From positions 62,001-126,000 of the forward strand of contig JAQWRV010000028.1 in assembly GCA_029243545.1 (NCBI GenBank): DNA of 64,000 nt. Reading direction: 5' to 3'. Within the stretch, counting starts at the first letter, position 1, and each line of letters begins with the position of its first letter. The position numbers were made by a program, and so were the translations under genes. This document shows, piece after piece, positions 16,601 through 26,864 of the stretch. The notes under the pieces were generated by a model, which was not told the origin of the DNA, searched no databases, and saw only the letters and a list, made by a program, of their open reading frames with translations. The stretch comes from Rhodospirillaceae bacterium (lineage in GTDB: Bacteria; Pseudomonadota; Alphaproteobacteria; Rhodospirillales; Rhodospirillaceae).

Positions 16601-17895
16601 GAATTTGCGGCCAGCAATCCAATGATCACTTCTGTGCCTTCTGCCACGCCGGTGCCGATGACCTCAGCACGTTCACCGTCGAGCAGGCCTATTTCGACGT
16701 TGATCGGACTTGGGCGCCCGTTTTTCAATACCCAAACTCGCGCCTTCGCGCCTGGTTGAAGCGTAGCCTGACGATTGCCCTGATTGCGATTAAAGCGCGG
16801 CATCATCATACCCATAAGTCCGGGCGGACCGCGCCGCCTCGCCGCGCTCTCGTCTTCGCCGTCTGGTGCCGCTGGAGGTTGGAATCTCAACGCGGCGTAG
16901 GGAACCATAATCGCACCGTTCCGATTGTCCGTTGTAATGGTGGCCGTGGCCGTCATGCCCGGACGCAGAGCAAGGTCACTGTTATCAACTGACAGCAATG
17001 CTTCATATGTCACCACGCCATTGTCGTCTTTGGGTGCGAAACGCACCGATGTAATTTCGGCTGGAAAAACACGGCCCGGATAGGCGTCGACCGAAAATAT
17101 TGCGTCCTGATTTTCAACAACCTGGCCAATATCGGCTTCATCGATATCAACCACCAGCTTCATAGCCGAAAGGTCTTCAGCAAGGGTAAAAAGGACCGGG
17201 GTTTGAAAAGAAGCAGCAACGGTTTGACCCGGCTCAACCTGGCGCCTCAAAACAACACCGTCGATGGGGGCGGAAATATCTGTCTTTGCCAAATTTGTTT
17301 CTTCGGCCGCCAGATTGGCTTCCGCAACAGTCACCTGAGCAATGGTACTGGTTAACGCGGCAATTGAGCGGGCGTGAGCTGCGTTGGCATTGTCCATCGC
17401 TTGCTCAGATACGTTACCTTGTTCATGTAAGCGCGTAGCCCGTTTCAGATTATTTCGCGCTTCCAATTCACTGGCTTTGGATTCTTCAACTTTGGCGTTG
17501 GCCGAGGCTAACTGCGCGCGCGACTGCCGGACCCGGGCCGAAAGTTGGTCTTTGTCCATGGTCGCCAGGCTTTGGCCCTGACTCACTTGGTCATTAAAAT
17601 CCACATGAACCTCTTCAATGAGCCCAGAAATTTCGGCACCGACATCGACTTGATTAAGTGGCTGGATGGTCCCCGTCGCGGTGACGGTGACGGTGAGATT
17701 ACCTCGGGCAGCTTGCGCCGTTCTGAAACTAAAGTCAGTTTCGCCTGCGCCCGGCCGGAAGGCCATGAACGCGATTGCGACAACAATGAGGAGCCCCGCT
17801 CCAGCCCATCGATACCGGGCGAACAGCCCCTTATGCACTTCGTTGAGACCCAATATTTCTGCCATTCCGGCGCTGGGTATTTTTTTATCAGTCAT
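16597..17895 (-). CDS. MacA-like periplasmic adaptor (HlyD/RND family)
   Basis: A membrane-anchored adaptor of 432 aa. One N-terminal helix (WAGAGLLIVVAIAFMAF) is followed by a lipoyl half-motif (NQVDVGAEISGLIEEVHVDF), a long alpha-hairpin from about residue 110 to 200 rich in Ala/Glu/Lys, the second lipoyl half (DISAPIDGVVLRRQVEPGQT) and a beta-barrel. A Pro/Gly/Arg-rich insertion (MGMMMPRFNRNQGNRQ) splits the membrane-proximal region. First gene of the adaptor-ATPase-permease operon; it links the inner-membrane pump to an outer-membrane channel. Confidence 0.9.
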   Translation of the reverse strand: MTDKKIPSAGMAEILGLNEVHKGLFARYRWAGAGLLIVVAIAFMAFRPGAGETDFSFRTAQAARGNLTVTVTATGTIQPLNQVDVGAEISGLIEEVHVDFNDQVSQGQSLATMDKDQLSARVRQSRAQLASANAKVEESKASELEARNNLKRATRLHEQGNVSEQAMDNANAAHARSIAALTSTIAQVTVAEANLAAEETNLAKTDISAPIDGVVLRRQVEPGQTVAASFQTPVLFTLAEDLSAMKLVVDIDEADIGQVVENQDAIFSVDAYPGRVFPAEITSVRFAPKDDNGVVTYEALLSVDNSDLALRPGMTATATITTDNRNGAIMVPYAALRFQPPAAPDGEDESAARRRGPPGLMGMMMPRFNRNQGNRQATLQPGAKARVWVLKNGRPSPINVEIGLLDGERAEVIGTGVAEGTEVIIGLLAANS

Positions 17896-18072
17896 AGTGT
17901 TGTTCCAAACCCTGAAAGTCCTATTGCCAGCTCCTTACGCACATGAACTGACGGACAGGTTGCACCATAAAGCAATCCTGTATCCGCAATGTGTCAAATA
18001 CGGGTGCACTGTGTAAGGGAGTGTAACAGGCAGGAAAAGAAGGTAAGCCAGAATTAAGCGTCTTAAACGACG

Positions 18073-18097
18073 AAAGGCCCAGCGCTGCTGGGCCTTT
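18073..18097 (-). terminator. Hairpin terminator downstream of the phasin gene
   Basis: An 11-base perfect stem (AAAGGCCCAGC / GCTGGGCCTTT) with a 3-base loop, located 33 bases past the phasin stop on the minus strand and upstream of the adaptor gene. The U-tract is short (CTTTC), so it could work in either direction but looks moderately strong. Confidence 0.65.
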
Positions 18098-18129
18098 CCT
18101 GACTGCTAAAGCCAGAGAGAGGGGAGATT

Positions 18130-18510
18130 TTAGGCAGCCTTTTTGGTGGCCTTTGTGGCCTTCTTAGCGGTCGCGTTTGCAACGTTAACACCGGCCTGTA
18201 AACGCTCGGACAAAGGAGCTGAGGCGTTCTTGAAAATCACGGTGGAGATTTCAGAAATCTTCTGACCTTCGACAACAGCCTTTTCCCAAGAATCCTTGGC
18301 AACCTTGGTCTGGAGATCAACCGCTTCATTTACAGACTTTGCAGTTGAAATCTGCTTGCTGGCTTCAACAGCGGTTTCGAATGAGGCGCTGGCGAAAGCG
18401 ACATATTCTTTGGTCAGCTGTTCAAAGCCCTTGGCGAAGATGTTGCTGCTGGCGACCATGGCGTCGAAGTTGTTCTGGTTGAAAGCGACAATGTCATCAT
18501 AGTTGTTCAT
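18130..18510 (-). CDS. Phasin family protein
   Basis: An amphipathic, mostly helical protein of 126 aa with no membrane segment. It contains the phasin pattern FNQNNFDAMVASSNIFAKGF, then EYVAFASASFETAVEASKQI, and ends in a Lys/Ala-rich tail (AKKATKATKKAA). Phasins coat polyhydroxyalkanoate granules. ATG at 18510 is chosen because AGGA lies 8-9 bases upstream; an in-frame start at 18537 is less likely. It stands alone between the efflux operon and alaS, with its own terminator. The ~225 bases upstream, AT-richer than the surroundings, probably hold its promoter. Confidence 0.85.
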   Translation of the reverse strand: MNNYDDIVAFNQNNFDAMVASSNIFAKGFEQLTKEYVAFASASFETAVEASKQISTAKSVNEAVDLQTKVAKDSWEKAVVEGQKISEISTVIFKNASAPLSERLQAGVNVANATAKKATKATKKAA

Positions 18511-18734
18511 GGCGTTTTTCCTGTTCTTGGTTCGCATTGCGAAGTTCGGGACTGCTCTGAAGCGGTTGGCAATATATGTTCTTTTTGCAACGCGAAATTA
18601 ATGCTGCGGTGCAATATATATAGGGAGATAAACCCGTTACGTCAAGGAAATTATTGCGGTGCAACATAATTGCTGCATAGGCACTATAAGTCGTAAATAT
18701 TCCAGCAAGTCATTGATTCTAGAGAGCTTTTTTC

Positions 18735-21395
18735 CTAGTCATTGAGGTTGCTTAGCTCGGCTTTAATAGCTTCAAGGCTGGATTCAGCCTTTGCCCCATC
18801 AGGGCCGCCTGCTTGCGCCATATCCGGGCGGCCGCCGCCGCCCTTGCCGCCTAGCGCTGCTGAACCGGCCCTTACCAGGGCAACGGCGTCAATACGGTCG
18901 GTCAAGTCCTTGGTGACACCAACAACCAGGGATACCTTGCCGTCCGAGACAGCCACCAGCGCGACAACGCCACTGCCCAGGGATTTCTTAATTTCGTCGG
19001 CCATGCCCTTGAGGTGTTTGGCCGGAACGTCCGCCAGCACCCGGCCGGAGAACGCGACACCGCCGACGGTTACAGCCTCAGGTTCTGATGCCCCCCCGCC
19101 GCCAGAGACAAGCTTCTTACGTAGGTCCGTAATCTCGCGTTCCATCTTCTTGCGATCTTCGAGAAGGGAGGAAATCCGGTCCGGAACATCGCGCGGCGCC
19201 ACTTTAAGAACGCCAGCGGCGTACCCGATAACGTTTTGTTGGTCTCTCACCCAGGTCTCAGCGGCAGTGCCGATCACCGCTTCGATCCGGCGCACCCCCG
19301 AAGCAACCGCTGATTCGTCGACGATTTTAAAAAGGCCGATGTCACCCGTACGATAAACATGCGTTCCACCGCAGAGCTCGACCGAGTATTGGTGATGGCT
19401 GGTTTCGTCTTCTGTGCCCATGGATACAACGCGCACTTCGTCACCATATTTCTCGCCAAATAACGCCATGGCTCCAACTTCGATTGCGCTCTCTGGGTCC
19501 ATCAGCTTGGTCAAAACGTTTTCATTGGCCCGCACCTGAGCGTTGACGATGTCTTCAACAGATTGAATTTCTTCAGGTGACAAGGGTTTGGGATGGCTGA
19601 TGTCGAAGCGCAGCCGATCCGCTGCAACCAAAGATCCTTTCTGGGTCACATGGTCGCCGAGAACGTTCCGTAAAGCCGCATGTAGCAAGTGGGTGGCGGA
19701 GTGGTGACCGCGTACCGACGAGCGGCGGATGACGTCAACGTTGAACGTGGCTTCATCGCCTACAGAAATCGAGCCAGAGGTGATGGTGCCGAGATGAACA
19801 TGCAGAACATTCAATTTCTTTTGGGTATCCGTCACCGCGATTCTGGCACCACCCGCTGTGGTTATTACGCCCTTGTCACCAATCTGACCACCAGACTCAC
19901 CGTAGAAGGGCGTCTGATTGGCCAAGAGAGCTACGTCCGCGCCTTCGGGAATATGCTCTACCGGCTCCCCATCGGCGATAAGCGCAACAATTTTTCCTTG
20001 AGCGGTTTCGGTGGCGTATCCCAAAAAGTCTGACGCACCGATTTCATCGCGGACCTCAAACCAGACCTTATCCGTTACCTCATCGCCGGATCCCGCCCAG
20101 GCTTTCCGGGCTTCGGCTCGCTGGCGGTCCATGGCCTTAGCAAAAGTGTCCGTATCCACGCTAATGCCGCGCGGACGCAGCGCGTCTTGGGTGAGGTCGA
20201 GAGGAAAGCCATAGGTGTCATAAAGGCGAAAGGCGACCTGGCCGGGAAATACAGTGCCCGATGAAAGGTCTTTGGCTTCTTCGTCCAAAAGCTTAAGGCC
20301 GCGGTCGAGCATAGTCTTGAAGCGGGTTTCTTCAAGCAAAAGCGTTTCAGAAAGTAGGGCCTGGGCCCGATCGAGCTCTGGATAATGAGCACCCATTTGG
20401 CCCATCAGTGCGGGCACCAGCCGATGCAGTAACGGGTCGGAACACCCCATAAGATGAGCATGACGCATGGCACGGCGCATTATTCGCCGCAGCACATAGC
20501 CGCGCCCCTCGTTTGAGGGCAGAACGCCGTCAGCAATCAGAAAGCCGGTCGCCCTGAGATGATCAGCGATAACACGGTGAGAGATCGCATGTTCTCCATC
20601 AGGGTCAGTCCCTGCTGCGTGTGCCGCCGCCTCAATGAGCGTACGCATAAGGTCGATCGCGTAGTTGTCGTTCGTGCCCTGAAGAATTGCGACTGTCCGC
20701 TCCAGCCCCATGCCTGTGTCAACACTGGGTTTGGGCAGGTCGATACGCTGATCAGCTGAGAGTTGCTCGTATTGCATAAACACGAGGTTCCAGATCTCGA
20801 CAAAGCGGTCGCCATCTTCGTCTGGTGAACCTGGCGGACCGCCAGGAATGTGATCACCATGATCGTAAAAGATTTCCGTACACGGACCACAAGGACCAGT
20901 CTCGCCCATAGCCCAAAAATTATCGGACGTTGGAATACGAATAATTTTTCTGTCTGATAGCCCGGCTATTTTGGTCCACAAGCTGGCGGCTTCTTCATCT
21001 GAAGTATGAACCGTGACCAGAAGTTTATCAGGCGACAGTCCGTATTCGCCGGTCACAAGATCCCAAGCCATTTTGATAGCTTCTTCCTTGAAGTAATCAC
21101 CGAATGAGAAATTTCCCAGCATTTCAAAAAAGGTGTGGTGACGAACCGTATAGCCAACGTTATCGAGATCGTTGTGCTTGCCACCGGCACGCACGCATTT
21201 TTGTGACGAGGCCGCGCGGACATAGGGCCGTTTTTCATTGCCGGTGAAAACGTCTTTGAATTGCACCATGCCGGCGTTGGTAAACATCAACGTAGGATCA
21301 TTGCGCGGCACGAGCGGACTGGACGCAACGACCTCATGGCCGTGACGGGCAAAGTAGTCCAAGAAAGTTGCGCGTATGTCGCTAGTAGACGCCAT
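18735..21395 (-). CDS. alaS: Alanyl-tRNA synthetase
   Basis: Class II synthetase of full length (~886 aa). Motif 1/2 region [19 protein letters not shown], a catalytic core to about residue 440, then the editing domain with zinc ligands HSATHLL and CGGTHV, and the C-terminal DHHA1-like domain ([15 protein letters not shown]). ATG at 21395 ([18 protein letters not shown]) matches the family start; a TTG at 21404 is an in-frame alternative. It charges tRNA-Ala and edits mischarged Ser/Gly. alaS next to recA (here separated by one small gene) is a common alphaproteobacterial arrangement. Confidence 0.97.
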   Translation of the reverse strand: MASTSDIRATFLDYFARHGHEVVASSPLVPRNDPTLMFTNAGMVQFKDVFTGNEKRPYVRAASSQKCVRAGGKHNDLDNVGYTVRHHTFFEMLGNFSFGDYFKEEAIKMAWDLVTGEYGLSPDKLLVTVHTSDEEAASLWTKIAGLSDRKIIRIPTSDNFWAMGETGPCGPCTEIFYDHGDHIPGGPPGSPDEDGDRFVEIWNLVFMQYEQLSADQRIDLPKPSVDTGMGLERTVAILQGTNDNYAIDLMRTLIEAAAHAAGTDPDGEHAISHRVIADHLRATGFLIADGVLPSNEGRGYVLRRIMRRAMRHAHLMGCSDPLLHRLVPALMGQMGAHYPELDRAQALLSETLLLEETRFKTMLDRGLKLLDEEAKDLSSGTVFPGQVAFRLYDTYGFPLDLTQDALRPRGISVDTDTFAKAMDRQRAEARKAWAGSGDEVTDKVWFEVRDEIGASDFLGYATETAQGKIVALIADGEPVEHIPEGADVALLANQTPFYGESGGQIGDKGVITTAGGARIAVTDTQKKLNVLHVHLGTITSGSISVGDEATFNVDVIRRSSVRGHHSATHLLHAALRNVLGDHVTQKGSLVAADRLRFDISHPKPLSPEEIQSVEDIVNAQVRANENVLTKLMDPESAIEVGAMALFGEKYGDEVRVVSMGTEDETSHHQYSVELCGGTHVYRTGDIGLFKIVDESAVASGVRRIEAVIGTAAETWVRDQQNVIGYAAGVLKVAPRDVPDRISSLLEDRKKMEREITDLRKKLVSGGGGASEPEAVTVGGVAFSGRVLADVPAKHLKGMADEIKKSLGSGVVALVAVSDGKVSLVVGVTKDLTDRIDAVALVRAGSAALGGKGGGGRPDMAQAGGPDGAKAESSLEAIKAELSNLND

Positions 21396-21731
21396 GTGAA
21401 CCAACGTTGTGAAGGACGGACGTGACAGGACCTAACATGGGCCATTTATTACGTCACTTAAGTCCTGATGTACCGTACTCAAGGTGCCGATCAGGCGGAA
21501 GGCCTGGGTTTTAAAGGGTTTGCGCTAGAGTGTCCAGAATTGGGGGAACGGGAAAACTGCGAGACTAATCCACATCAGCACTTATTAGCCTGTAACCAAA
21601 GTCTTTTTCAGTGAGCGGCTCTAATTGGGCATTACGGGCCGCCGCATACGTTTTGCCAATGGATTCCTATACGTTGGGTGCAATACCCCTTTGTATTGTG
21701 CCCATCATTTTTAACACCGATCCTGTGTCTA
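21396..21731. other. Gap between alaS and the NTF2-like gene
   Basis: About 336 bases upstream of alaS without a convincing gene. Short plus-strand frames here lack ribosome sites and resemble no family. It presumably holds the alaS promoter and the end of the NTF2-like transcript; no clear hairpin or palindrome was found. Confidence 0.4.
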
Positions 21732-22205
21732 TCAATCTTTCGGAAACCCTGTCGGGCTTTGCGTCTGAGTGCCAAGCTTGGCGCCCAATGCTGGGTTAGC
21801 GTAGTAAATCACCATCCAATAGATTTTACCGTCACGGCAGCGGAAAAAATTAGAATTGTTCAGCGTCAAAGTACCGGTGTCTTTATACTTAGAGCCCAGT
21901 TTCGGTGTAAGCGTGACCGTGAAATTGGCCGCACAGCGTTGGTTATCCAAATCAATGGTATGTTCAAACCCCTCAAAATGGGCATCGTAATTACCAAGCA
22001 GGTGGTCGTAGAAAGCGTCTAAAGGAAGCTGGTCGCCGGTGGGACTACCGTAAAAACGGCGCACCTCATTATCGCCGTGATAAATAATCACTTCGGCATC
22101 GCCGGTAAAACACGCCACCGCACCCGCGATGTCCTCTTTCATAACGTTACCGAAATAACCCTCTTCAACGAGCTTGACATAGTAGTTACGATCCAATGTC
22201 GCCAT
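21732..22205 (-). CDS. SnoaL/NTF2-like fold protein
   Basis: A 157-aa protein with the cone-shaped NTF2-like pattern: helical N-terminus (YYVKLVEEGYFGNVMKEDI), VACFTGDAEVIIYHGDNEVR, the central beta-sheet HTIDLDNQRCAANFTVTLTP and the final FFRCRDGKIYWMVIYY. Such proteins act as isomerases, hydrolases or ligand binders, or simply as polyketide/steroid-modifying enzymes. No catalytic residues can be assigned. It sits alone between recA and alaS with an AGGGAGGTTTAA ribosome site. Confidence 0.78.
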   Translation of the reverse strand: MATLDRNYYVKLVEEGYFGNVMKEDIAGAVACFTGDAEVIIYHGDNEVRRFYGSPTGDQLPLDAFYDHLLGNYDAHFEGFEHTIDLDNQRCAANFTVTLTPKLGSKYKDTGTLTLNNSNFFRCRDGKIYWMVIYYANPALGAKLGTQTQSPTGFPKD

Positions 22206-22321
22206 GGACTTAAACCTCCCTGAGTTGATTTATCTAAGCATTAAAGGAGACATAACGACCCGCCTAGATGTGTTCGCCATAGCGCCTCCAGGCGAACAGA
22301 ATACTGGGGCAGCAGATAAAA

Positions 22322-22358
22322 TTATGGCGGCGGGCTGAGGAGAGCACCGCCGCCATAA
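22322..22358 (-). terminator. Strong hairpin downstream of recA
   Basis: A 12-base perfect GC-rich stem (TTATGGCGGCGG / CCGCCGCCATAA) with a 13-base loop, 24 bases after the recA stop codon. A run of AT after the stem is short. Most likely the recA transcription terminator. Confidence 0.7.
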
Positions 22359-22381
22359 GAGACCCGAGGGGATCTGGGTCG

Positions 22382-23485
22382 CTATTCAGCGGATGGAACT
22401 TCTGTTTCCTCTGCCTCGTCTTTCTCTACTTCTTCCACTTCGCCAATCATTGTCTCAGCGATCAGGCCGGCATTGACACGGATTTGGTGCTCAATATCGT
22501 TCGCCATGTCCGGGTGTTCTCTGAGGAACGTTTTGGCATTCTCCCGGCCCTGGCCGATGCGTTCTGACTTGCAGGAAAACCAGGATCCTGACTTTTCAAC
22601 CAAACCCGCTTTGACACCAAGATCGAGAAGCTCGCCCATCTTGGACACGCCTTCGCCATACATGATGTCGAATTCCACTTGTTTGAACGGCGGCGCAACC
22701 TTGTTCTTGACCACTTTGACCCGGGTCTGGTTGCCGACCACTTCGTCTCTGTCTTTGATCTGGCCGATACGGCGGATATCGAGACGGACCGAAGAATAGA
22801 ATTTGAGCGCATTACCGCCGGTCGTGGTTTCCGGGCTGCCGAACATCACACCAATCTTCATGCGGATTTGGTTGATGAAAATAATCATAGTGTTCGATTT
22901 CGAAACAGACGCGGTTAGCTTGCGCAAAGCCTGGCTCATCAAACGAGCCTGAAGACCAACGTGGTGATCACCCATTTCACCTTCAAGCTCGGCGCGCGGC
23001 GTTAAGGCCGCAACAGAGTCGACCACCAGAACATCAATGGCGCTTGAGCGGACCAATGTGTCAGCAATTTCTAGGGCTTGTTCACCAGCGTCGGGCTGCG
23101 AAATGAGGAGTTCGTCCAGACTAACACCGAGCTTGCGGGCATAGCCGGGATCCAGTGCATGCTCTGCGTCAATGAACGCACAGGCGCCGCCTTTCTTTTG
23201 GGCTTCAGCAATGACGTGTAAAGCCAGAGTTGTTTTGCCTGAACTTTCCGGCCCATAGATCTCAATGACCCGACCGCGGGGTAAGCCACCTATGCCGAGT
23301 GCGAGGTCCAAACCGAGAGACCCCGTGGGTATGGATTCAATGTCGACAACGGAATCACGCTGGCCGAGCCGCATAATCGAGCCCTTACCGAAGGACCGTT
23401 CGATCTGGGTTAAAGCCGCATCAAGCGCCTTGCTCTTATCCATACCGCCTTTGGTCTCCACCACTTTTAGATTTGGTTGGGGCAT
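22382..23485 (-). CDS. recA: Recombinase A
   Basis: Full-length RecA (367 aa). Walker [19 protein letters not shown], Walker B LDVLVVDS-type strand, the L1/L2 DNA-binding loops around MSQALRKL and [20 protein letters not shown], and an acidic C-terminal tail ([18 protein letters not shown]), which modulates DNA access. It carries out strand exchange and promotes LexA self-cleavage. An SOS box lies 87 bases upstream of the start, and a strong terminator follows, so it is a single-gene SOS unit. Confidence 0.98.
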   Translation of the reverse strand: MPQPNLKVVETKGGMDKSKALDAALTQIERSFGKGSIMRLGQRDSVVDIESIPTGSLGLDLALGIGGLPRGRVIEIYGPESSGKTTLALHVIAEAQKKGGACAFIDAEHALDPGYARKLGVSLDELLISQPDAGEQALEIADTLVRSSAIDVLVVDSVAALTPRAELEGEMGDHHVGLQARLMSQALRKLTASVSKSNTMIIFINQIRMKIGVMFGSPETTTGGNALKFYSSVRLDIRRIGQIKDRDEVVGNQTRVKVVKNKVAPPFKQVEFDIMYGEGVSKMGELLDLGVKAGLVEKSGSWFSCKSERIGQGRENAKTFLREHPDMANDIEHQIRVNAGLIAETMIGEVEEVEKDEAEETEVPSAE

Positions 23486-23571
23486 CTGTGCCTTCCTCCG
23501 TGTTTAGTCTGGTCATCCAGTGTGTGCAATCCCCCTAATGTACGCGTTTTGTTCTTATAGTCCAGGAAAAA

Positions 23572-23586
23572 GAACAAGATGAGAAC
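23572..23586 (-). promoter_or_regulatory. LexA (SOS) box upstream of recA
   Basis: GAAC-N7-GAAC on the plus strand, which is GTTC-N7-GTTC on the coding strand of recA. This direct repeat is the established LexA site of Alphaproteobacteria. A GTTCTT...AAGAAC inverted pair (23551-23575) overlaps it, and a TATAAG that could be a -10 element lies just downstream on the minus strand. Confidence 0.8.
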
Positions 23587-23640
23587 AAAATAAGTAAAAA
23601 TTCATAAAAACAGTGGGGTAGATTAATGTAACCAGCACTA

Positions 23641-26151
23641 TTAAGAGCTGGGAGGCATGGCCAGAACGTCTTTTACCTTGGTCGCAAGCTGCCCCAAGCT
23701 GAATGGCTTAGGCAAGAAATGGATGTCAGGACTGTCAACCACATCGCCCCGGGCGACCTCTTCCGAATACCCAGAAATGAGAATGATGCGAACTTCAGGC
23801 CGTTCAACCCTGACAAACCGCGCCAAAGTGCCGCCGTCCATGCCGGGCATCATCATATCGGTGATAAGCAGGTCGAGAGCGTCAGTATCGCGCAAAATAC
23901 CCATCGCCTGTTCACCCGTGCGCGCTTCGAGTATGGAGTAGCCCTTGTTCTTGAGCGCACGCGAGGCAAAGACACGCACAGCATCTTCGTCTTCCACAAG
24001 CAGAATTTTCCCACTGCCGGATAAATCACCTTCCCCACGGCCAGCCGCAAGCGCTTTGCTAATCTTGCCCGCTAGCGCCACCGGATTTTCGACGGATGGT
24101 GCAGGCATTGAAACGTCTTCTGCTGACTCTAATTCAGAAGCGTTTTCTGCTGCACCTTCTGGCGATAAGCGCGGAAGGTAAATTGTAAACCTGGCACCTT
24201 CACAGGGTGCGGAATCGACCAGTATGAAACCGCCTGTCTGGCGCACGATGCCGTAAACCGTTGCCAGCCCAAGGCCTGTTCCTGCACCGGGCGTTTCAAC
24301 TTTAGTTGAAAAGAACGGTTCAAAAATCCGTCCGATATCTTCGCGGGCAATGCCTTTACCCGTATCCGCAACGGATATGGTAACATAGCGGCCTGGCGGA
24401 ATTTGTTCCGCGCCAATCTGTGTCGGTGTCTCAAACACTTTCGTATCTGTCGCAATAGTCAGCGTACCGCCACCCGGCATAGCGTCACGGGCGTTCACAG
24501 CGAGATTAATAATAATTTGATCAAACTGTCCCGGATCCACCCGCACCACACCCAAATCCCGGCCGTGAATGAGTTTGAACTCAATCGACTCCCCGATCAG
24601 TCTGGTCAGGAGATGCGACAGCTCGGTCAAATGATCCGTGCAGTATAACTCTTTCGGCTGCAGCGGCTGCTTCCTTGAGAATGCAAGCAATTGACGCACC
24701 AAATTTGCCGCACGATTGGAATTTTGTTTGATTTGCATGATATCAGCGAATGAGGGATCTCCGGCAGCGTGACGCTGCAGCAAAAGATCACAAAAGCCGA
24801 TCATGGCCGTCAGTAAGTTATTGAAATCATGCGCAACACCTCCCGCCAACTGACCCATGGCTTGCATTTTCTGGGCCTGGGCGAATTGCACTTCGAGGTT
24901 CTTTTGTTCGGTCGTATCGATAACGTGCACTACGGCGCCATCAATTTCGCCTGCGGCAGCCGCAACCGGACCTGACAGCGGCCCCAGAAAAATAGACACC
25001 TGCGTAGACCGGGCCCCGATCAAACGGGCATCAACCATCGCACTATCAGACTGACCGGTAAGAACGCGATCAAGTTCGCTCTTTAAAGCTCGACGGTCAT
25101 CTTCGATGAGAAAGTCCGCAAGGTCATTGCCAACCAGAGCTTCACGATCTCTAGCGACTAGCTTTGCAAACGATTGATTGCAATCTCCGATCGCACCGTC
25201 GGGATCAACAGTCGTGATCGCCACAGGTGCAGAGTCAAAAAGTGACCGGAATTGACTTTTTCCTTGACCACCCGCTGAGTTTTCATCGGACTTAACGTCA
25301 CGCAGAACGATGGACCGCGTGCGCGTCGTGCCAGCGTCGTCATAAGTCCCTTGAAAAACCAACGCTTCAACTGTTTTACCGGACGTGTTTTTGAATCGAA
25401 TAACACCATGCCATTCACCGTCCGGCTCAGGCCGGGCAGACCCTTCAATAACGTCGTCCAGTGATACATTGAGAATGTCGTCGGTAGACATGCCAAGCCA
25501 TTGGACGAATCTTTGGTTGGCGTAATGGAACTTGCCATCAACATCGACGGAATAGATGCCCGTCGGCATGAAATCGAGAAAGTCCGCAAGGTCTTGGCGC
25601 TCTTGACTGAGAATGTCGTTGATCGCCTTACGCGCTGTAATGTCTTCTAGTGACCAGGCCAAAAGCCCAGGCATAGCATGTAGCGGCCGAATACTGACTT
25701 GAAACCAATCAGGCTCGGGCATTTCACCTCTGAGCGGCACTTCAATCTGATCAGAGACTCCAACATCAACCGCTCGGCGCAGACGGGCGACCGCATCTCC
25801 ACCGTCATACTCACGCGCTGCCAGCGCTGAAAGCCGGTCAAGAGGCGTTGCCCCCGAGAGCCACTCCCTGCCCCAGTCATTGGCATAGACGACGGAACCA
25901 TGACCTTCAGAAACAATCCAGGGACCTGGTGCACCATCTAAAGTGGCGGACAGAAAGTCCAAGTGCTGTTCAAGCGAGGATGGACGGGACCTGGCCGTCC
26001 AAAACAGATACATTGAGGTCAACCAAAGAAGGGATGCCACACCGACGGCCCAAGCCCAGGTCACAAAGCCGAACGCAACGTTCGAGCCAAGCCCTGCGAG
26101 AGCCGCCACGCCTAACGAAAAAGCCGACCATGACCTTAGATTAGTGTGCAA
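23641..26151 (-). CDS. cckA: Cell-cycle hybrid histidine kinase CckA
   Basis: 836 aa. Two N-terminal membrane helices, PAS-like sensory domains (about residues 70-170, 190-290 and 310-410), a HisKA domain with the phospho-acceptor His in GGVAHDFNNLLTAMIGF, an HATPase domain (NLAVNARDAMPGGG; GTGLGLATVYGI), and a C-terminal receiver with phospho-acceptor Asp in LLITDMMMPGMDGG. This layout and the MIGFCDLLLQ core are those of CckA, which controls CtrA through ChpT. Downstream of flhB is its usual place in many alphaproteobacterial genomes, and here it still overlaps a flhB remnant by 11 bases. Confidence 0.92.
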   Translation of the reverse strand: MHTNLRSWSAFSLGVAALAGLGSNVAFGFVTWAWAVGVASLLWLTSMYLFWTARSRPSSLEQHLDFLSATLDGAPGPWIVSEGHGSVVYANDWGREWLSGATPLDRLSALAAREYDGGDAVARLRRAVDVGVSDQIEVPLRGEMPEPDWFQVSIRPLHAMPGLLAWSLEDITARKAINDILSQERQDLADFLDFMPTGIYSVDVDGKFHYANQRFVQWLGMSTDDILNVSLDDVIEGSARPEPDGEWHGVIRFKNTSGKTVEALVFQGTYDDAGTTRTRSIVLRDVKSDENSAGGQGKSQFRSLFDSAPVAITTVDPDGAIGDCNQSFAKLVARDREALVGNDLADFLIEDDRRALKSELDRVLTGQSDSAMVDARLIGARSTQVSIFLGPLSGPVAAAAGEIDGAVVHVIDTTEQKNLEVQFAQAQKMQAMGQLAGGVAHDFNNLLTAMIGFCDLLLQRHAAGDPSFADIMQIKQNSNRAANLVRQLLAFSRKQPLQPKELYCTDHLTELSHLLTRLIGESIEFKLIHGRDLGVVRVDPGQFDQIIINLAVNARDAMPGGGTLTIATDTKVFETPTQIGAEQIPPGRYVTISVADTGKGIAREDIGRIFEPFFSTKVETPGAGTGLGLATVYGIVRQTGGFILVDSAPCEGARFTIYLPRLSPEGAAENASELESAEDVSMPAPSVENPVALAGKISKALAAGRGEGDLSGSGKILLVEDEDAVRVFASRALKNKGYSILEARTGEQAMGILRDTDALDLLITDMMMPGMDGGTLARFVRVERPEVRIILISGYSEEVARGDVVDSPDIHFLPKPFSLGQLATKVKDVLAMPPSS

Positions 26152-26344
26152 ACTGGCCCTTCATTTGCATGACGTATCCGATAATTTCGGCAACATCCTT
26201 ATAGTGCTCCTCAGGAATTTCCTGATCAACGTATACGGCAGCGTAAAGCGCATGCGCCAATGGTGGGTTTTCGACCAAAGGCACTTGATTTAAGAAGACC
26301 CAAACGGCGTCACGCCCAAGTTCCAATACTTCCATCTCGTTCAT
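26141..26344 (-). pseudogene. flhB: flhB 3'-end relic (flagellar export switch protein C-terminus)
   Basis: 67 codons whose second half (VPLVENPPLAHALYAAVYVD, then EIPEEHYKDVAEIIGYVMQM) is the extreme C-terminus of FlhB. The ~290 residues that normally precede it (four membrane helices and the NPTH autocleavage site) are absent, and the first ~18 codons match poorly. It starts 21 bases after fliE, where fliQ and fliR should lie first. So a deletion has removed fliQ, fliR and most of flhB. It may still be translated because it has an ATG and overlaps cckA. Confidence 0.8.
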
Positions 26345-26364
26345 GGGAGTATCCTATCGCAGCA

Positions 26365-26688
26365 CTAGATGGGCATGCGTAGAATTTCTTGATAGGCCTG
26401 CAGAACTTTGTCACGCACTGCCACAACGGTTTCCAACGTATGTTCGGCGTTAGCAACAGCCGTGACCACCTCCACCATGTTCTCTTCCCCTGCGATCTGC
26501 GCCATGGAAAGCTGTTCGGCACGCATGCCGGCCTCCTTGGCCGTTGACAGAGAGGCCTGAACCATACCAGCAAAAGACCCGCCGCCAGCATCCGCCGGAG
26601 ACAAGGCATTTCCGGTCTGCCCAGCTTCGCGAACGGCGCCTGCCGCTTCTCTGTGTGCGTTGATTGCGCTGCCAAAATCATCTGCCAT
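26365..26688 (-). CDS. fliE: Flagellar hook-basal body protein FliE
   Basis: 107 aa, normal FliE length. The C-terminal half GEENMVEVVTAVANAEHTLE..VAVRDKVLQAYQEILRMPI is the family signature, and the N-terminus is low-complexity as usual. FliE joins the MS ring to the rod. A GGAGGGG ribosome site precedes the ATG. Upstream, where flgB and flgC normally lie, neither could be found in any frame, and downstream fliQ and fliR are missing. The gene looks intact but stranded; its product could not serve without a basal body. Confidence 0.88.
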   Translation of the reverse strand: MADDFGSAINAHREAAGAVREAGQTGNALSPADAGGGSFAGMVQASLSTAKEAGMRAEQLSMAQIAGEENMVEVVTAVANAEHTLETVVAVRDKVLQAYQEILRMPI

Positions 26689-26864
26689 GGTCCCCTCCGG
26701 GATTGTCTAAAGTATACGCCCTGATCGTTCAGGCCCTTCCGCTTTTTTCCGCGGATGAGGGTGGCCAACGAATCTTAAGAATCCATGAATCGGAGAATTA
26801 TAAGGGGTTTGACGGCAAATTAGATGGGGCTAGAGGTGCCCTATTTAAGCGTTTCTTAAAGGCT

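Noticed and set aside
21611-21799. A 62-codon plus-strand frame upstream of alaS
   Set aside because: It overlaps the 3' end of the NTF2-like gene, lacks a ribosome site and has no coherent pattern.
26664-26864. Upstream extension of the FhlB-like frame
   Set aside because: It overlaps fliE on the other strand and its translation has no family-like features; only the part after 26865 was kept.
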